NCBI GenBank assembly: GCA_038233215.1
Contig: JBBSML010000011.1
Coordinates: 1 to 64,000 of the forward strand
Source of the DNA: JACDBZ01 sp038233215
GTDB taxonomy: Bacteria; Chloroflexota; Limnocylindria; QHBO01
Length of the DNA stretch: 64,000 nt
Direction: 5' to 3'
Shown piece after piece: positions 9,109 through 19,719 of this stretch. The notes below the pieces were generated by a model, which saw only the letters and a program-made list of their open reading frames with translations, ran no database searches and was not told the DNA's origin. Position numbers and translations under genes: made by a program. Position 1 is the stretch's first letter; every line of letters begins with the position of its first letter.

Positions 9109-9121
<13 letters not shown>
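9078..9121 (+). repeat. Perfect 22-bp tandem duplication over the mutA start
   Basis: Bases 9078-9099 and 9100-9121 are identical (CGACGGCCGATGAGTGATCC followed by CG). Each copy holds GCCGATGAGTGATCCC with an ATG. Because 22 is not a multiple of three, the first ATG (9087) opens a nine-codon frame (MSDPATADE) that stops at 9114-9116, while the second (9109) starts the mutase. Confidence 0.95.
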
Positions 9122-10703
<1,582 letters not shown>

Positions 10704-10707
<4 letters not shown>

Positions 10708-11171
10708 GCCGGGCACCCCGGGTCGGGCCAATTCACCACGTTGCCATCATCGTGCGCTCCATCGACGCGGCGCTGCCGCGTTACCGAGAGCTGTTCGGTC
10801 TGCTGCCGGAAGCCGATCCCATCAATTTCGCGTCCCAGGCAGTGCGGCTGTGCTTCTTGCGCACTGGCCCCGGGCAGGCAGCGCGGATCGAGCTCATCGA
10901 GCCGCTCGATGATGCCAGCGGGGTTGCGCGCTTCCTCGCCACCCGTGGTGAGGGGCTGCATCACATCTGCCTTGTGTCCGATGACCTCCCGGTCGAACTG
11001 GATCGGCTGGCCTCGCATGAGGCAGAGCTGATCGACCATCGGCCGCGGGCAGGTGCTCATGGCCCGGTCGGCTTCCTTCATCCGCGGACGTTGAGCGGCG
11101 TCCTCTGGGAGCTGGTCCAATTTGACCATGTGGATGGAGCGGAGCGGGATCAGGAGCAGTCGAACCCATAG
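10704..11171 (+). CDS. mce: Methylmalonyl-CoA epimerase
   Basis: Interconverts (S)- and (R)-methylmalonyl-CoA between the carboxylase and the mutase. The 155-residue protein has the two glyoxalase/VOC modules: metal His in GPIHHVAIIVRSID, IELIEPLDDAS, then EGLHHICLVSDDL and a Glu in SGVLWELVQF. GTG 10704 overlaps the mutase stop by 4 bases. Its last 22 bases overlap the end of the gene on the opposite strand. Confidence 0.92.
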
Positions 11172-11761
11172 CGACCCGTCGACAGCTGCTCGCGGCCGCC
11201 CGTTTCAATTTCGAGCGCGACCGCGAGATCCTGGGCGGCCGCGCCATCGGCGAGCGAGCCGGCGCCGTTGATGAGCGTGATGATCTGCGATCCGAGTAGT
11301 TCATCCAGCGAGCGGCCCGGTTCCCAGACCGGGAGGTCGGTGAGCGCATCGTTCGCTGCGGCAACGTGGCGCTCGACGGCAAGGGCGGCCATCTCGCGCC
11401 CGGCAGCATTGTCGTCCTGCACACCACGCTCGAGCGCCCGCGTCCCATGGCTCAACTGGTCGAAGGCAGCACACACCGCCGTTCGATACGCGGCGGGCGC
11501 CGGGTTCCGACCGGGATCATCGCGCAGGTAGCCGATCAGCGTGACCACGCCGACGGTCAGGACGAGGGCGATGGTGACGCCGAGGCCACAGCCTGCGAAC
11601 CGGAACAGGCCCACCCCCGGACGTTGCTCGGGTGCATCCTGGCGTTCTGAGGGCGGTCGAGCGGCATACGGGGCTCGGTCGCGGTCCTTGCCTGATCGCG
11701 TCTCGTGAATCGGAGGCGGCGCATCACCGCCGCCGAAGCCCGTCGGAACGAGCGTTGTCAC
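11150..11761 (-). CDS. Single-pass membrane protein of unknown function
   Basis: I do not recognise this 203-residue protein. A Pro/Arg-rich cytoplasmic stretch of about 55 residues (FGGGDAPPPIHETRSGKDRD) leads to one membrane helix (LGVTIALVLTVGVVTLIGYL) and an extracytoplasmic helical domain with two Cys (YRTAVCAAF, and RYGFDCS at the very C-terminus) that could form a disulfide. GTG 11761 is chosen because the longer frame runs into sucD. It is the third gene of a leftward sucC-sucD run, 13 bases after sucD, but nothing in the sequence ties it to that enzyme. Confidence 0.7.
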   Translation of the reverse strand: MTTLVPTGFGGGDAPPPIHETRSGKDRDRAPYAARPPSERQDAPEQRPGVGLFRFAGCGLGVTIALVLTVGVVTLIGYLRDDPGRNPAPAAYRTAVCAAFDQLSHGTRALERGVQDDNAAGREMAALAVERHVAAANDALTDLPVWEPGRSLDELLGSQIITLINGAGSLADGAAAQDLAVALEIETGGREQLSTGRYGFDCS

Positions 11762-11774
11762 CCCGGTCGTGCGC

Positions 11775-12653
11775 CTATCGAACGCCGGCGTCGCGAAGGA
11801 GCTGCGGAATGCGGCTTGGCGAATCGGCCACTCGGATGCCGGCCTCCTCGAGCGCGGTGCGCTTCGATTCGGCTGTCCCGGCGCCGCCGGAGATGATCGC
11901 GCCGGCATGGCCCATTCGCCGCCCCGGCGGAGCCGTGCGCCCCGCGATGAAGGCAGCCATCGGCTTACGAACCTCGCGTGCGCAGAAGGCAGCAGCCTTC
12001 TCCTCTTCCTCTCCACCGATCTCGCCGATCATGACGATCGCCTCGGTCTGGTCATCCTGGTTGAACATGTCGAGGATGTCGATGAAATTCGTCCCGATGA
12101 TCGGGTCGCCACCAATGCCGACGCAGGTGGATTGCCCCATGCCCGCATCGGTCATGGCCTGGACCACCTCGTAGGTCAGCGTGCCGGAGCGGGAGACGAG
12201 GCCCACCGGTCCGCGCGCGTGGATGTTGCCCGGAATGATGCCGACCTTCGCCTCGTCGACGCTCGTCAGCCCCGGACAGTTGGGTCCGATCAACCGCGTC
12301 CCCTTGGCGCGCAGCACGTGGTAGACGCGCAGCATGTCGAGGGCCGGCACACTTTCGGTGATGCAGATGACGAGGGGCACGTCGGCGTCCGCCGCCTCGA
12401 GCATCGCGTCGGGCGCGAACGCAGCAGGCACGAAGATGCAGGTCGCATTGGCACCGGTCTGGGTGACCGCGTCCGCGACGGTGTCGAAGACGGGGACTCG
12501 TCCATCGAGCGCCGACTGGCCTCCCTTTCCGGGCGTCACGCCCGCGACGATGTTCGTGCCGTACTCGAGCATCGCCGTGGAGTGGAACTCGCCCTCGCGA
12601 CCGGTGATGCCCTGGACGAGCAGGCGCGTGTCGCCATTGACGAGGATGCTCAT
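11775..12653 (-). CDS. sucD: Succinyl-CoA synthetase alpha subunit
   Basis: Forms succinate, CoA and NTP from succinyl-CoA; this subunit binds CoA and carries the phosphohistidine. The 292-residue protein shows the CoA-binding fold (MSILVNGDTRLLVQGITGREG, GVTPGKGG), GPNCPG, and GHAGAIISGGAGTAESK with the active-site His. The start overlaps the sucC stop as ATGA. It works with SucC to take the mutase product, succinyl-CoA, into the TCA cycle. Confidence 0.96.
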   Translation of the reverse strand: MSILVNGDTRLLVQGITGREGEFHSTAMLEYGTNIVAGVTPGKGGQSALDGRVPVFDTVADAVTQTGANATCIFVPAAFAPDAMLEAADADVPLVICITESVPALDMLRVYHVLRAKGTRLIGPNCPGLTSVDEAKVGIIPGNIHARGPVGLVSRSGTLTYEVVQAMTDAGMGQSTCVGIGGDPIIGTNFIDILDMFNQDDQTEAIVMIGEIGGEEEEKAAAFCAREVRKPMAAFIAGRTAPPGRRMGHAGAIISGGAGTAESKRTALEEAGIRVADSPSRIPQLLRDAGVR

Positions 12654-13789
12654 GCTGCAGCTCCCGCGGCTGCCACAGCCTTGGCAGCCGCGTCATCGAG
12701 CGAGTCGGCGGTGATGAGGTTCGCCTCGGCCAGGATCGGCTTCGCCTCCTCCGAGTTGGTGCCGACGATGCGCACCACCATCGGTACCTCACGGGTCAGG
12801 TGCGAGCGGGCTTCGACGATGCCGCGGGCGACCTCGTCGCCGCGGGTAATGCCGCCGAAAATGTTGATGAGGATCGCCTTCACGTTCGGGTCGTCCAGGA
12901 TGATCTTGAAGGCAGCCGCGACGCGCTCCGCCTTGGCCCCGCCGCCGATGTCGAGGAAGTTCGCGGGCTCGCCGCCGGCCAGCTTGACGAGGTCCATGGT
13001 CGTCATGGCCAGTCCCGCGCCGTTGACCATGCAGCCGATGCTGCCATCGAGCTTGATGAAGCTGATGCCGGCCTCGCGCGCCGCGATCTCCGACGGTTCC
13101 TCCTCGTTGAGGTCGCGCATCGCCTCCAGATCGGCGTGGCGAGGAAGCGCCGAGTCGTCGAGCACGATCTTGGCGTCGAGGGCGAGGAGCCGCCCGTCAT
13201 CGGTCACGACCAGCGGATTGACCTCCGCCAGGTCCGCATCGGATTCCACGAAGGCCTCGAACAGGCCGCGCAGCACCGAGGCGAAGTCCTTGCGCAGCTC
13301 GTTCGGAATGCCCAGGAAGAAGGACGTGCGTCGGACTTCGTGCTCCTGCAGGCCGATGAGCGGATGCAGCGGCAGGCGCAGGATCGCCTGGGGATTCGTC
13401 TTGGCCGTCCCTTCGATCTCGACGCCACCTTCCGCGCTGGCGATCACGGTGATGGCCCTTGACGCACGGTCCAGGATGAGGCCGAGGTAGTACTCGTGCG
13501 CGATATCCGCCGCCGGCGCGATCAGGACCGTCTTAACCGTCGTCCCCTTGATGTCCAGGCCGATGATCTCGCGCGCCTTCTCCGCGGCCTCTGCTGGCGT
13601 CGACGCCAGCTTCACGCCTCCCGCCTTGCCGCGTCCGCCGACGAGCACCTGCGCCTTGACGACGACCGGGCCGCCGATCCGCTGCGCTGCGGCGCTCGCC
13701 TCCTCCGCCGTGGTCGCGGTCTCGCCCTCGAGGAGCGGTACGCCATGACGGGCGAGGATTTCCTTGCTCCGATATTCCTGGAGCTTCAC
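12650..13789 (-). CDS. sucC: Succinyl-CoA synthetase beta subunit
   Basis: Nucleotide-binding and grasp subunit. The 379-residue product starts with MKLQEYRSKEILARHGVP, then VVVKAQVLVGGRGKAGGVK (ATP-grasp), AEVNPLVVTDDGRLLALDAK, and the C-terminal GGEPANFLDIGGGA and NIFGGITRGDEVA. GTG 13789 is preceded by AGGAGAG. It is the first gene of the leftward sucC-sucD operon and diverges from the isocitrate dehydrogenase gene. Confidence 0.96.
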   Translation of the reverse strand: MKLQEYRSKEILARHGVPLLEGETATTAEEASAAAQRIGGPVVVKAQVLVGGRGKAGGVKLASTPAEAAEKAREIIGLDIKGTTVKTVLIAPAADIAHEYYLGLILDRASRAITVIASAEGGVEIEGTAKTNPQAILRLPLHPLIGLQEHEVRRTSFFLGIPNELRKDFASVLRGLFEAFVESDADLAEVNPLVVTDDGRLLALDAKIVLDDSALPRHADLEAMRDLNEEEPSEIAAREAGISFIKLDGSIGCMVNGAGLAMTTMDLVKLAGGEPANFLDIGGGAKAERVAAAFKIILDDPNVKAILINIFGGITRGDEVARGIVEARSHLTREVPMVVRIVGTNSEEAKPILAEANLITADSLDDAAAKAVAAAGAAA

Positions 13790-13965
13790 GGGACTCTCCT
13801 GTGCGAATCTGGGACGCCGCCGCGCACTCGGATCGGTGTTGGACCGGCTCGATGGGGATTGCGATTGTAAACCGGCGGGGAACGGGTGCGGGCGGGGAGC
13901 GCGTCGACACCCTAGACTCTCGAGTCGTCACGCCGACGCTTTGATCGGCCGCACGAGAGGTCCTC
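13790..13965. promoter_or_regulatory. Divergent promoter region, sucCD / isocitrate dehydrogenase
   Basis: Leftward, TACAAT is read on the minus strand at 13869-13864, about 75 bases before sucC. Rightward, TAGACT (13913-13918) precedes the isocitrate dehydrogenase gene, which has GAGAGG shortly before its ATG. Neither has a clear -35 element. No strong palindrome was seen. Confidence 0.5.
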
Positions 13966-14979
13966 ATGAGCTACGCGGTCACGCTGATCCCCGGCGACGG
14001 GATCGGCCCCGAGCTTTCAGATGCGACTCGCATGGTCCTGGAGTCGACCGGCATCGGCTTCGACTGGGACATCCAGGATGCCGGAGAGGCGACCATCGAG
14101 CGCGAAGGAACCCCGCTGCCGGACCGCGTCGTGGACTCGATTCGCGCCAACGGGGTTGCCATCAAGGGACCGATCACGACCCCGGTCGGTTCCGGCTTTC
14201 GCTCGGTCAACGTTGCCTTGCGCCAGGCGCTGGAGCTGTATGCGAATGTGCGGCCGGCTCGGACGATGGAGGGCGTGACGACGCGTTACGAGGACGTCGA
14301 CCTCATCATCGTGCGGGAGAACACCGAGGATCTCTACGCCGGGATCGAGCACCGGGTTGGCCCGGACGCCGCCGAGAGCATCAAGATCATCACGCGTGCC
14401 GCGTCGCAGCGCATCGCCCGCTACGCCTTCGAGTACGCCGTCAAGAACGGCCGTCGCAAGGTGACCGCCGTGCACAAGGCGAACATCATGAAGCTCTCCG
14501 ACGGCCTTTTCCTGGAGAGCTGCCAGCAGGTCGCCGCGGACTTCGTGGGACGAGTCGAGTTCGAGGATCGCATCGTCGACAACATGTGCATGCAGCTTGT
14601 GCAGAAGCCGGAGCTGTATGACGTGCTCGTCCTGCCGAACCTCTATGGCGATATCGTCAGCGATCTCGCCGCCGGCCTGGTGGGCGGGCTCGGGGTCGCC
14701 CCCGGGGCGAACATCGGTGAGAGGGCGGCGGTCTTCGAGCCCGTCCATGGCTCCGCTCCCAAGTACGCGGGTCAGAACAAGGCCAATCCGACCGCCCTCA
14801 TCCTGAGCGGCGCGCTCATGCTGCGCCACGTCGGGGAGCTGAAGGCTGCGACTGCGGTCGAGGCGGCCGTTCGCCACGTCATCGCCGAAGCCACGACGGT
14901 GACCTATGACCTTGGTGGCTCCGCCGGCACACGCGAGTTCGGCGAGGCGGTGGCAAGCCGTATTGCCACGACAGCGTGA
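13966..14979 (+). CDS. NAD-type isocitrate dehydrogenase
   Basis: Oxidative decarboxylation of isocitrate to 2-oxoglutarate. The 337-residue product has the beta-decarboxylating dehydrogenase fold: LIPGDGIGPELS, the substrate motif RENTEDLYAGIEH, VTAVHKANIMKLSDGLF, and metal-binding LPNLYGDIVSDLAAGLVG. RENTEDLYAGIE and the short length point to the eukaryotic IDH3-like NAD class more than to 3-isopropylmalate dehydrogenase. The TCA setting (sucCD, sdh) supports this, but homoisocitrate or isopropylmalate use cannot be excluded by eye. Confidence 0.88.
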   Translation: MSYAVTLIPGDGIGPELSDATRMVLESTGIGFDWDIQDAGEATIEREGTPLPDRVVDSIRANGVAIKGPITTPVGSGFRSVNVALRQALELYANVRPARTMEGVTTRYEDVDLIIVRENTEDLYAGIEHRVGPDAAESIKIITRAASQRIARYAFEYAVKNGRRKVTAVHKANIMKLSDGLFLESCQQVAADFVGRVEFEDRIVDNMCMQLVQKPELYDVLVLPNLYGDIVSDLAAGLVGGLGVAPGANIGERAAVFEPVHGSAPKYAGQNKANPTALILSGALMLRHVGELKAATAVEAAVRHVIAEATTVTYDLGGSAGTREFGEAVASRIATTA

Positions 14980-14990
14980 CCCCGGATCCC

Positions 14991-15015
14991 GCCTGGTGGC
15001 ACCAGGCGATAGAAT
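14991..15015 (+). promoter_or_regulatory. Palindrome and -10 element before sdhCDAB
   Basis: GCCTGGTG (14991-14998) and CACCAGGC (15000-15007) form a perfect 8-bp inverted repeat around one base, followed 2 bases later by TAGAAT (15010-15015). The palindrome fills the -35 region, a typical position for a repressor or activator site of the sdh operon. The regulator is not known. Confidence 0.55.
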
Positions 15016-15080
15016 CGGGCGGCCGCTCGTTCTGCTCCGTGCAGCGTCGGGGCAGCGGCTCCCCGGGAGAGTGAACACGC

Positions 15081-15452
15081 TTGATCAACTTGTTCGGATA
15101 CCGCGTTTCGTGGACCCAGCTGGCATGGTTCGGACATCGCGCCAGCGGCCTGGGCGTGCTCCTCTTCCTGTTCCTTCATATCGTGGAGACTTCGACCGTT
15201 CTCCTGGGCCCCGAGGTGTACGACTTCACCCAGACCCTGTATGCCAACCTGCCGGCCAAGGTCGGCGAAGTGCTGCTCATGGCCGCGCTCGTCTACCACT
15301 CGCTCAACGGGCTGCGCGTGATCGTCATGGACTTCTGGCCGGCGTCGACGATCTACTACCGGCCGCTGACCTACGGCGTGATCGCGGCAACCGTCATCTC
15401 CATGGTTCCGCTGGGCGCGATCATCCTCACACCCTATCTGCCGTGGGGATGA
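15081..15452 (+). CDS. sdhC: Succinate dehydrogenase cytochrome b subunit SdhC
   Basis: Membrane anchor that helps bind heme b and quinone. The 123-residue protein has three predicted membrane helices, with HRASGLGVLLFLFLHIVETS in the first (His candidates for heme ligation) and ALVYHSLNGLRVIVMDF in the second. TTG 15081 follows a GGGAGA ribosome-binding site and fits the usual N-terminus. It is the first gene of sdhCDAB. Confidence 0.9.
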   Translation: MINLFGYRVSWTQLAWFGHRASGLGVLLFLFLHIVETSTVLLGPEVYDFTQTLYANLPAKVGEVLLMAALVYHSLNGLRVIVMDFWPASTIYYRPLTYGVIAATVISMVPLGAIILTPYLPWG

Positions 15453-15456
15453 ACCG

Positions 15457-15885
15457 ATGACCGTCACGACCCGGCGTCCGCGCGTCATCTACACGAACCC
15501 TTCGCGCGCGGCGCGTCCCAAGCCGGAGGCATCGGGTCGTGAGCGGTTCTGGTGGTACTTCATGCGCCTCTCGGGATTGGCGCTCGTCTTCCTGGCGTTG
15601 GGCCATATGTTCATCATGCATGTGCTGGTGGCGATCACCGGGCAGGAGATCGACTTCGCATTCGTCCAGAGTCGCTGGGGCACGCCCTTCTGGAGGATCT
15701 ACGACCTGATGCTCCTCGTCCTCGCGCTGGCGCACGGCGTCAACGGGGCACGGATCGTGATCGGCGACTACGTGACCCATCGGACCGCGCGCGGCCTGTT
15801 GCTCACCCTCTTGCTCGCCATCAGCGCCATGTGGCTCGTGGCTGGCATCGCCATCATCGCCTTCTTTGACCCGAGCGCCTCGTGA
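15457..15885 (+). CDS. sdhD: Succinate dehydrogenase membrane anchor SdhD
   Basis: Second membrane anchor, 142 residues with three helices after a 30-residue basic N-terminal tail. The first helix reads RLSGLALVFLALGHMFIMHV and the second ends LALAHGVNGARIVIGDY; the conserved His residues and the HGVNGAR turn are typical of the family. It starts 4 bases after sdhC and overlaps sdhA by GTGA. Confidence 0.9.
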   Translation: MTVTTRRPRVIYTNPSRAARPKPEASGRERFWWYFMRLSGLALVFLALGHMFIMHVLVAITGQEIDFAFVQSRWGTPFWRIYDLMLLVLALAHGVNGARIVIGDYVTHRTARGLLLTLLLAISAMWLVAGIAIIAFFDPSAS

Positions 15886-17678
15886 CCCTGGTCGGAGGGA
15901 CGCCGCGCGGCGCCATTCCACCGACGCGCGTCCATGAGCTCGACGCGGTCGTCGTTGGAGCCGGCGGCGCGGGCCTGTACGCGGCGCTGGAGCTGAAGCA
16001 GGAGCTCGGCGCGGATGCTCGCATCGGCGTCATCAGCAAGCTCTATCCCTCACGTTCGCACACCGGCGCCGCTCAGGGCGGTGTATGCGCGGCCCTCGGC
16101 AACACCGAGGAGGACCACTGGGAGTGGCACTGGTTCGACACGGTCAAGGGTGGCGACTACCTGGTCGACCAGGATGCGGCCGAGGTGATGTGTCGCGACG
16201 CGGTCGAGACGATCATCAATCTCGAGCACCTGGGCCTGCCGTTCGACCGAACGGATGACGGCATGATCAACCAGCGGCGCTTCGGTGGTCACACGCGAAA
16301 CTACGGCGAGGGGCCTGTACGGCGCAGCTGTTTCGCCGCCGACCGTACCGGTCACGCCATCCTCCAGACGCTGTTCCAGCAGTGCATCAAGCACGAGGTC
16401 GTCTTCTTCGACGAGTACCAGGTGCTCGATATCGCCCTCCCGCAGGGGCCGGGCGGCCCGGTGAGCGGCGTGATCGCGCTCGAGCTCAGTACGAGCGAGC
16501 TGCACTCGTTCCTCGCGAAGGCGGTCCTGTTCGCCACCGGCGGCTACGGCAAGGTGTTCAAGGTGACCTCCAACGCGCACACGCTGACCGGAGACGGGAT
16601 GGCGATCCCGTATCGACGCGGGCTGCCGCTCGAGGACATGGAGTTCTTCCAGTTCCATCCGACCGGCATGTACAAGCTCGGGTTCCTCCTGTCGGAAGCG
16701 ATGCGCGGGGAGGGCGGCGTGCTCCTCAACGACAAGGGCGAACGGTTCATGGAAACGTACGCTCCGACGATGAAGGACCTGGCCTCGAGGGACGTGGTGA
16801 GCCGCAGCATCTACCTGGAGATCGCGGAGGGGCGCGGGATCGGCGGCAGTGATTTCGTGCATCTCGATGTGCGCCACCTGGGCGCCGAGGTGCTCAACAA
16901 GAAGCTGCCGGATATGAGCGGGTTTATCCGCACGTATTTCGGCCTCGAGCCATTGACCGATCTCGTGCCGATCCAGCCGACGGCACACTACGCCATGGGC
17001 GGTGTCCCGACCGACGTCGACGGCCGTGTCCTTGCCGACGAGACCGGCCGCGTGGTGCCGGGGTTCTACGCTGCGGGCGAGGTTGCGTGCGTGAGCGTCC
17101 ACGGGGCGAATCGGCTCGGGACGAATTCGCTGCTCGATATCCTCGTCTTCGGCCGCCGAGCGGGGAAGAAGATGGCGGCCGAGCTGGCCGACCTGCCAGA
17201 GCCGATGGTGGACGCCGCTGCAGAGGCATCGGTCCAGGCCCGCGTCTTCGGCCTGCTGGCGGCCGCCGATGGCGAGCGTCCGGCGGTCATCCGCGCGGAG
17301 CTCCAGGAGGTCATGTTCGAAAAATGTGGCGTTTATCGTACCGAGCAGCTGCTGACCGAGGGCCGGGACGCTGTGGCGGCACTGCGCGTCCGGGCGCAGC
17401 GACTGCTGGTCGAGGACAAGGGCTGTCGCTACAACACCGACCTGGGTGATGCCCTGGAGCTCGAATACCTCCTGGATTGCGCCGAGGCCACCGTGGTGTC
17501 AGCGCTCGCGCGCAAGGAGAGCCGCGGCGGCCACGCGCGCGAGGATTTCGCGGAGCGGGACGATGTGGACTGGCTGAAGCACACGTTCGCCTCTCGCGAG
17601 CCGGAGTCGGGTGCTGTGACCCTGGCCTACAAGCCGGTGACGATCACGAAATTCGAGCCGAAGGCAAGGACCTACTAG
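15882..17678 (+). CDS. sdhA: Succinate dehydrogenase flavoprotein subunit
   Basis: Oxidises succinate to fumarate with covalent FAD. The 598-residue product shows the FAD dinucleotide fold (AVVVGAGGAGLYAALEL), the flavinylation motif RSHTGAAQGGVCAALGN with its His, substrate residues in FHPTGMYKLGFLLSEAMRGEGG, and HGANRLGTNSLLDILVFGR. GTG 15882 overlaps sdhD by 4 bases; the first 18 residues are an unconserved lead-in. Catalytic features are intact. Confidence 0.97.
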   Translation: MTLVGGTPRGAIPPTRVHELDAVVVGAGGAGLYAALELKQELGADARIGVISKLYPSRSHTGAAQGGVCAALGNTEEDHWEWHWFDTVKGGDYLVDQDAAEVMCRDAVETIINLEHLGLPFDRTDDGMINQRRFGGHTRNYGEGPVRRSCFAADRTGHAILQTLFQQCIKHEVVFFDEYQVLDIALPQGPGGPVSGVIALELSTSELHSFLAKAVLFATGGYGKVFKVTSNAHTLTGDGMAIPYRRGLPLEDMEFFQFHPTGMYKLGFLLSEAMRGEGGVLLNDKGERFMETYAPTMKDLASRDVVSRSIYLEIAEGRGIGGSDFVHLDVRHLGAEVLNKKLPDMSGFIRTYFGLEPLTDLVPIQPTAHYAMGGVPTDVDGRVLADETGRVVPGFYAAGEVACVSVHGANRLGTNSLLDILVFGRRAGKKMAAELADLPEPMVDAAAEASVQARVFGLLAAADGERPAVIRAELQEVMFEKCGVYRTEQLLTEGRDAVAALRVRAQRLLVEDKGCRYNTDLGDALELEYLLDCAEATVVSALARKESRGGHAREDFAERDDVDWLKHTFASREPESGAVTLAYKPVTITKFEPKARTY

Positions 17679-17682
17679 ACCG

Positions 17683-18390
17683 ATGATGGACGTCACGCTG
17701 CGGATACGCCGCTACAACCCCGAGGCCGACGAGGCGCCGCACTGGGAGGAATACGCCGTCACGGCGGAACCGACCGACCGGGTGCTCGACCTCCTGCACC
17801 AGGTGAAGTGGTACCAGGATGGGACACTCACCTTCCGCCGCTCCTGCGCCCACGGCGTGTGCGGATCGGACGCGATGCTCATCAACGGTCGCAACCGCCT
17901 GGCCTGCGAGTATCTTGTCAAGGACGCGGGTCCCACCGTCACCGTCGAGGCGATCCGCGGCATGGCGGTCGTCAAGGACCTGCTCGTCGATATGGAGCCC
18001 TTCTGGGATTCGTTCAAGCGCACGATGCCGTTCCTCGTCAATGACGAGCTTCCGGACGACGGCAAGGAGCGGCGCCAGTCGCCGGCGGATCGAGAGCGGT
18101 ACGAGGACACCAGCCGCTGCATCCTGTGCGCCGCATGCACGTCCGCCTGCCCGGTGTTCTGGTCGGACCAGTCGTATGTCGGTCCGGCGGCGATCGTCAA
18201 TGCGCATCGGTTCATCGTCGACTCGCGCGACACCGCCAAGCAGGAGCGGCTCGAGATCATGGCCGATCCCGACGGTGTCTGGCGCTGCCGCACGGTCTTC
18301 AACTGCGTCGAGGCCTGCCCGCGTGACATCAAGATCACGAAGGCGATTCTCGAGGTGACGCAGGAGATCGGCAGGGCTGGGATTCGTTGA
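17683..18390 (+). CDS. sdhB: Succinate dehydrogenase iron-sulfur subunit
   Basis: Passes electrons from FAD to the membrane anchor through three Fe-S clusters. The 235-residue protein has the plant-ferredoxin-type 2Fe-2S motif (CAHGVCGSDAM plus a later Cys in RLACEY), the 4Fe-4S motif CILCAACTSACPVF, and the 3Fe-4S-type CVEACPRDI. The start may be ATG 17683 or the next codon, ATG 17686. The RNase H gene overlaps its end. Confidence 0.97.
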   Translation: MMDVTLRIRRYNPEADEAPHWEEYAVTAEPTDRVLDLLHQVKWYQDGTLTFRRSCAHGVCGSDAMLINGRNRLACEYLVKDAGPTVTVEAIRGMAVVKDLLVDMEPFWDSFKRTMPFLVNDELPDDGKERRQSPADRERYEDTSRCILCAACTSACPVFWSDQSYVGPAAIVNAHRFIVDSRDTAKQERLEIMADPDGVWRCRTVFNCVEACPRDIKITKAILEVTQEIGRAGIR

Positions 18391-18824
18391 GGATTCTCAT
18401 CTATACCGATGGCGCCGCTCGTGGGAACCCCGGTCCGGCCGGTGCAGGCGCGATCCTGCGCGACCCATCCGACGGGACCGTGCTCGCCGAGATCGCACAG
18501 GGCCTGGGGCACGCCACCAACAACGTCGCCGAATGGACCGCGGTCCGTCTTGCACTCGAGGAAGCTCTCCGACTGGGCGCGACGCATGTCGATCTGCGCA
18601 TGGACTCCGAGCTGGTCGCTCGCCAGATCACCGGCATCTACCGCGTGAAGCACCCGGCTCTCAAGCCCATCCACGCCGTCACGATGGAGCTCCTGCGCTC
18701 GTTCCAGGGTTACACCGTGGGTCATGTTCCGAGGGCACTCAACAAGGATGCGGACCGCCTCTCCAACGTGGCCATCGATGGAGGGGAGATTCGACGTGCC
18801 GGGCAACGTCCGACGCCCATCTAG
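18387..18824 (+). CDS. Ribonuclease H-like protein (RNase HI family)
   Basis: Cleaves RNA in RNA-DNA hybrids. The 145-residue protein has all four acidic residues expected: YTDGAARGNPG (first Asp), NNVAEWTAVRLALEEA (Glu), RMDSELVARQITG (second Asp) and NKDADRLSNVA (last Asp). It resembles the short RNase H found alone or fused to phosphatases in actinobacteria. TTG 18387 overlaps the sdhB stop (TTGA), so it is probably translated with the sdh operon although unrelated in function. Confidence 0.88.
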   Translation: MRILIYTDGAARGNPGPAGAGAILRDPSDGTVLAEIAQGLGHATNNVAEWTAVRLALEEALRLGATHVDLRMDSELVARQITGIYRVKHPALKPIHAVTMELLRSFQGYTVGHVPRALNKDADRLSNVAIDGGEIRRAGQRPTPI

Positions 18825-19719
18825 CCTGGCTCTCGTGGCGCTCCTCGTCCTGGCGGCCTGCGCCACGGATCCGGATCCTTCTTCCACCGCCACCCCAGTG
18901 CCCATCGGGAGCGCGTCCTCGCTTGCATCGGCCGCGGCGTCCGTGGATGCCGCACCTCCGATTACGGCGGCGCCCACGCCGAGACCGATGCCGGACGAGG
19001 GCGGCGTGTACCTCGCGCTCGGCGATTCGATCACATTCGGCGTCGGGGTTCCGAATCCTCGACGCGGCGGCTACGTCGGACGCCTGTCCGAGCCTCTCGC
19101 GCTGAGTGACCCACCGATCATCGAGACCCGGGTCTTCGCCGTTCCCGGCGAGACGGCCGCCGGATTCCTGGAGCGACGCATTGACGACGTGCGGGAGGCG
19201 ATCGAGGAGCTCGGGCCGCGCGTCGAGCTGGTGACCATCGGGCTCGGGGCGAACGAGCTGCTTCGCGTCCGACGCGACCCGGCCTGCGCGGCCGACCCCA
19301 ATGGATCTGCATGTTCGGCCGCCGCGTCGATCGCCATGAGCGAGGCAGCCGAAGCGTTGGACGGGGTGATCGCGGGTATTCAGGATGCCCTGGATGCCGA
19401 GGCGGCCGACGCGAGAATCCTGGTCCTCGCCTACTACAACCCGGACGTCGAACCGATCGCGGTCGCGACGGTCGTCGGGTCGGACGGTGTCGTGAGCTGC
19501 GATCCTCTCGATGGTGCTCCGGGTCTGAACGACCGCATTGCCTGCGTCGCTCAGAGGCACCAGGTCGAGCTCGTGGATCTCTATGCGGCGTTCCTCGGGC
19601 GCGAGGCAGAGCTCACCGGCATCGGCAACGGCGACGTTCACCCCAACGCTGCGGGGTATCAGGTCATCGCGGACACGATCGCCGCCAGGCTCGATGTTGC
19701 ACCATCGGAGGAAGTCTGA
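18796..19719 (+). CDS. Lipoprotein SGNH/GDSL-type hydrolase
   Basis: Probable membrane-anchored esterase or acyl hydrolase outside the cytoplasm. The 307-residue product begins with a lipoprotein signal (LALVALLVLAAC) and a Pro/Ser/Ala linker. The hydrolase follows: block I LALGDSITFGVG (nucleophile Ser), VTIGLGANELLR in place of the usual GxND, and block V GDVHPNAAGY with the Asp-x-His pair. GTG 18796 is preferred because GAGGGGAG lies 7 bases upstream; this overlaps the RNase H gene by 29 bases. Substrate unknown. Confidence 0.85.
   Translation: MPGNVRRPSSLALVALLVLAACATDPDPSSTATPVPIGSASSLASAAASVDAAPPITAAPTPRPMPDEGGVYLALGDSITFGVGVPNPRRGGYVGRLSEPLALSDPPIIETRVFAVPGETAAGFLERRIDDVREAIEELGPRVELVTIGLGANELLRVRRDPACAADPNGSACSAAASIAMSEAAEALDGVIAGIQDALDAEAADARILVLAYYNPDVEPIAVATVVGSDGVVSCDPLDGAPGLNDRIACVAQRHQVELVDLYAAFLGREAELTGIGNGDVHPNAAGYQVIADTIAARLDVAPSEEV

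Noticed and set aside
11762..12016. N-terminal extension of the 11150-11761 membrane protein
   Set aside because: The extension lies inside sucD and reads low-complexity Arg/Pro sequence.
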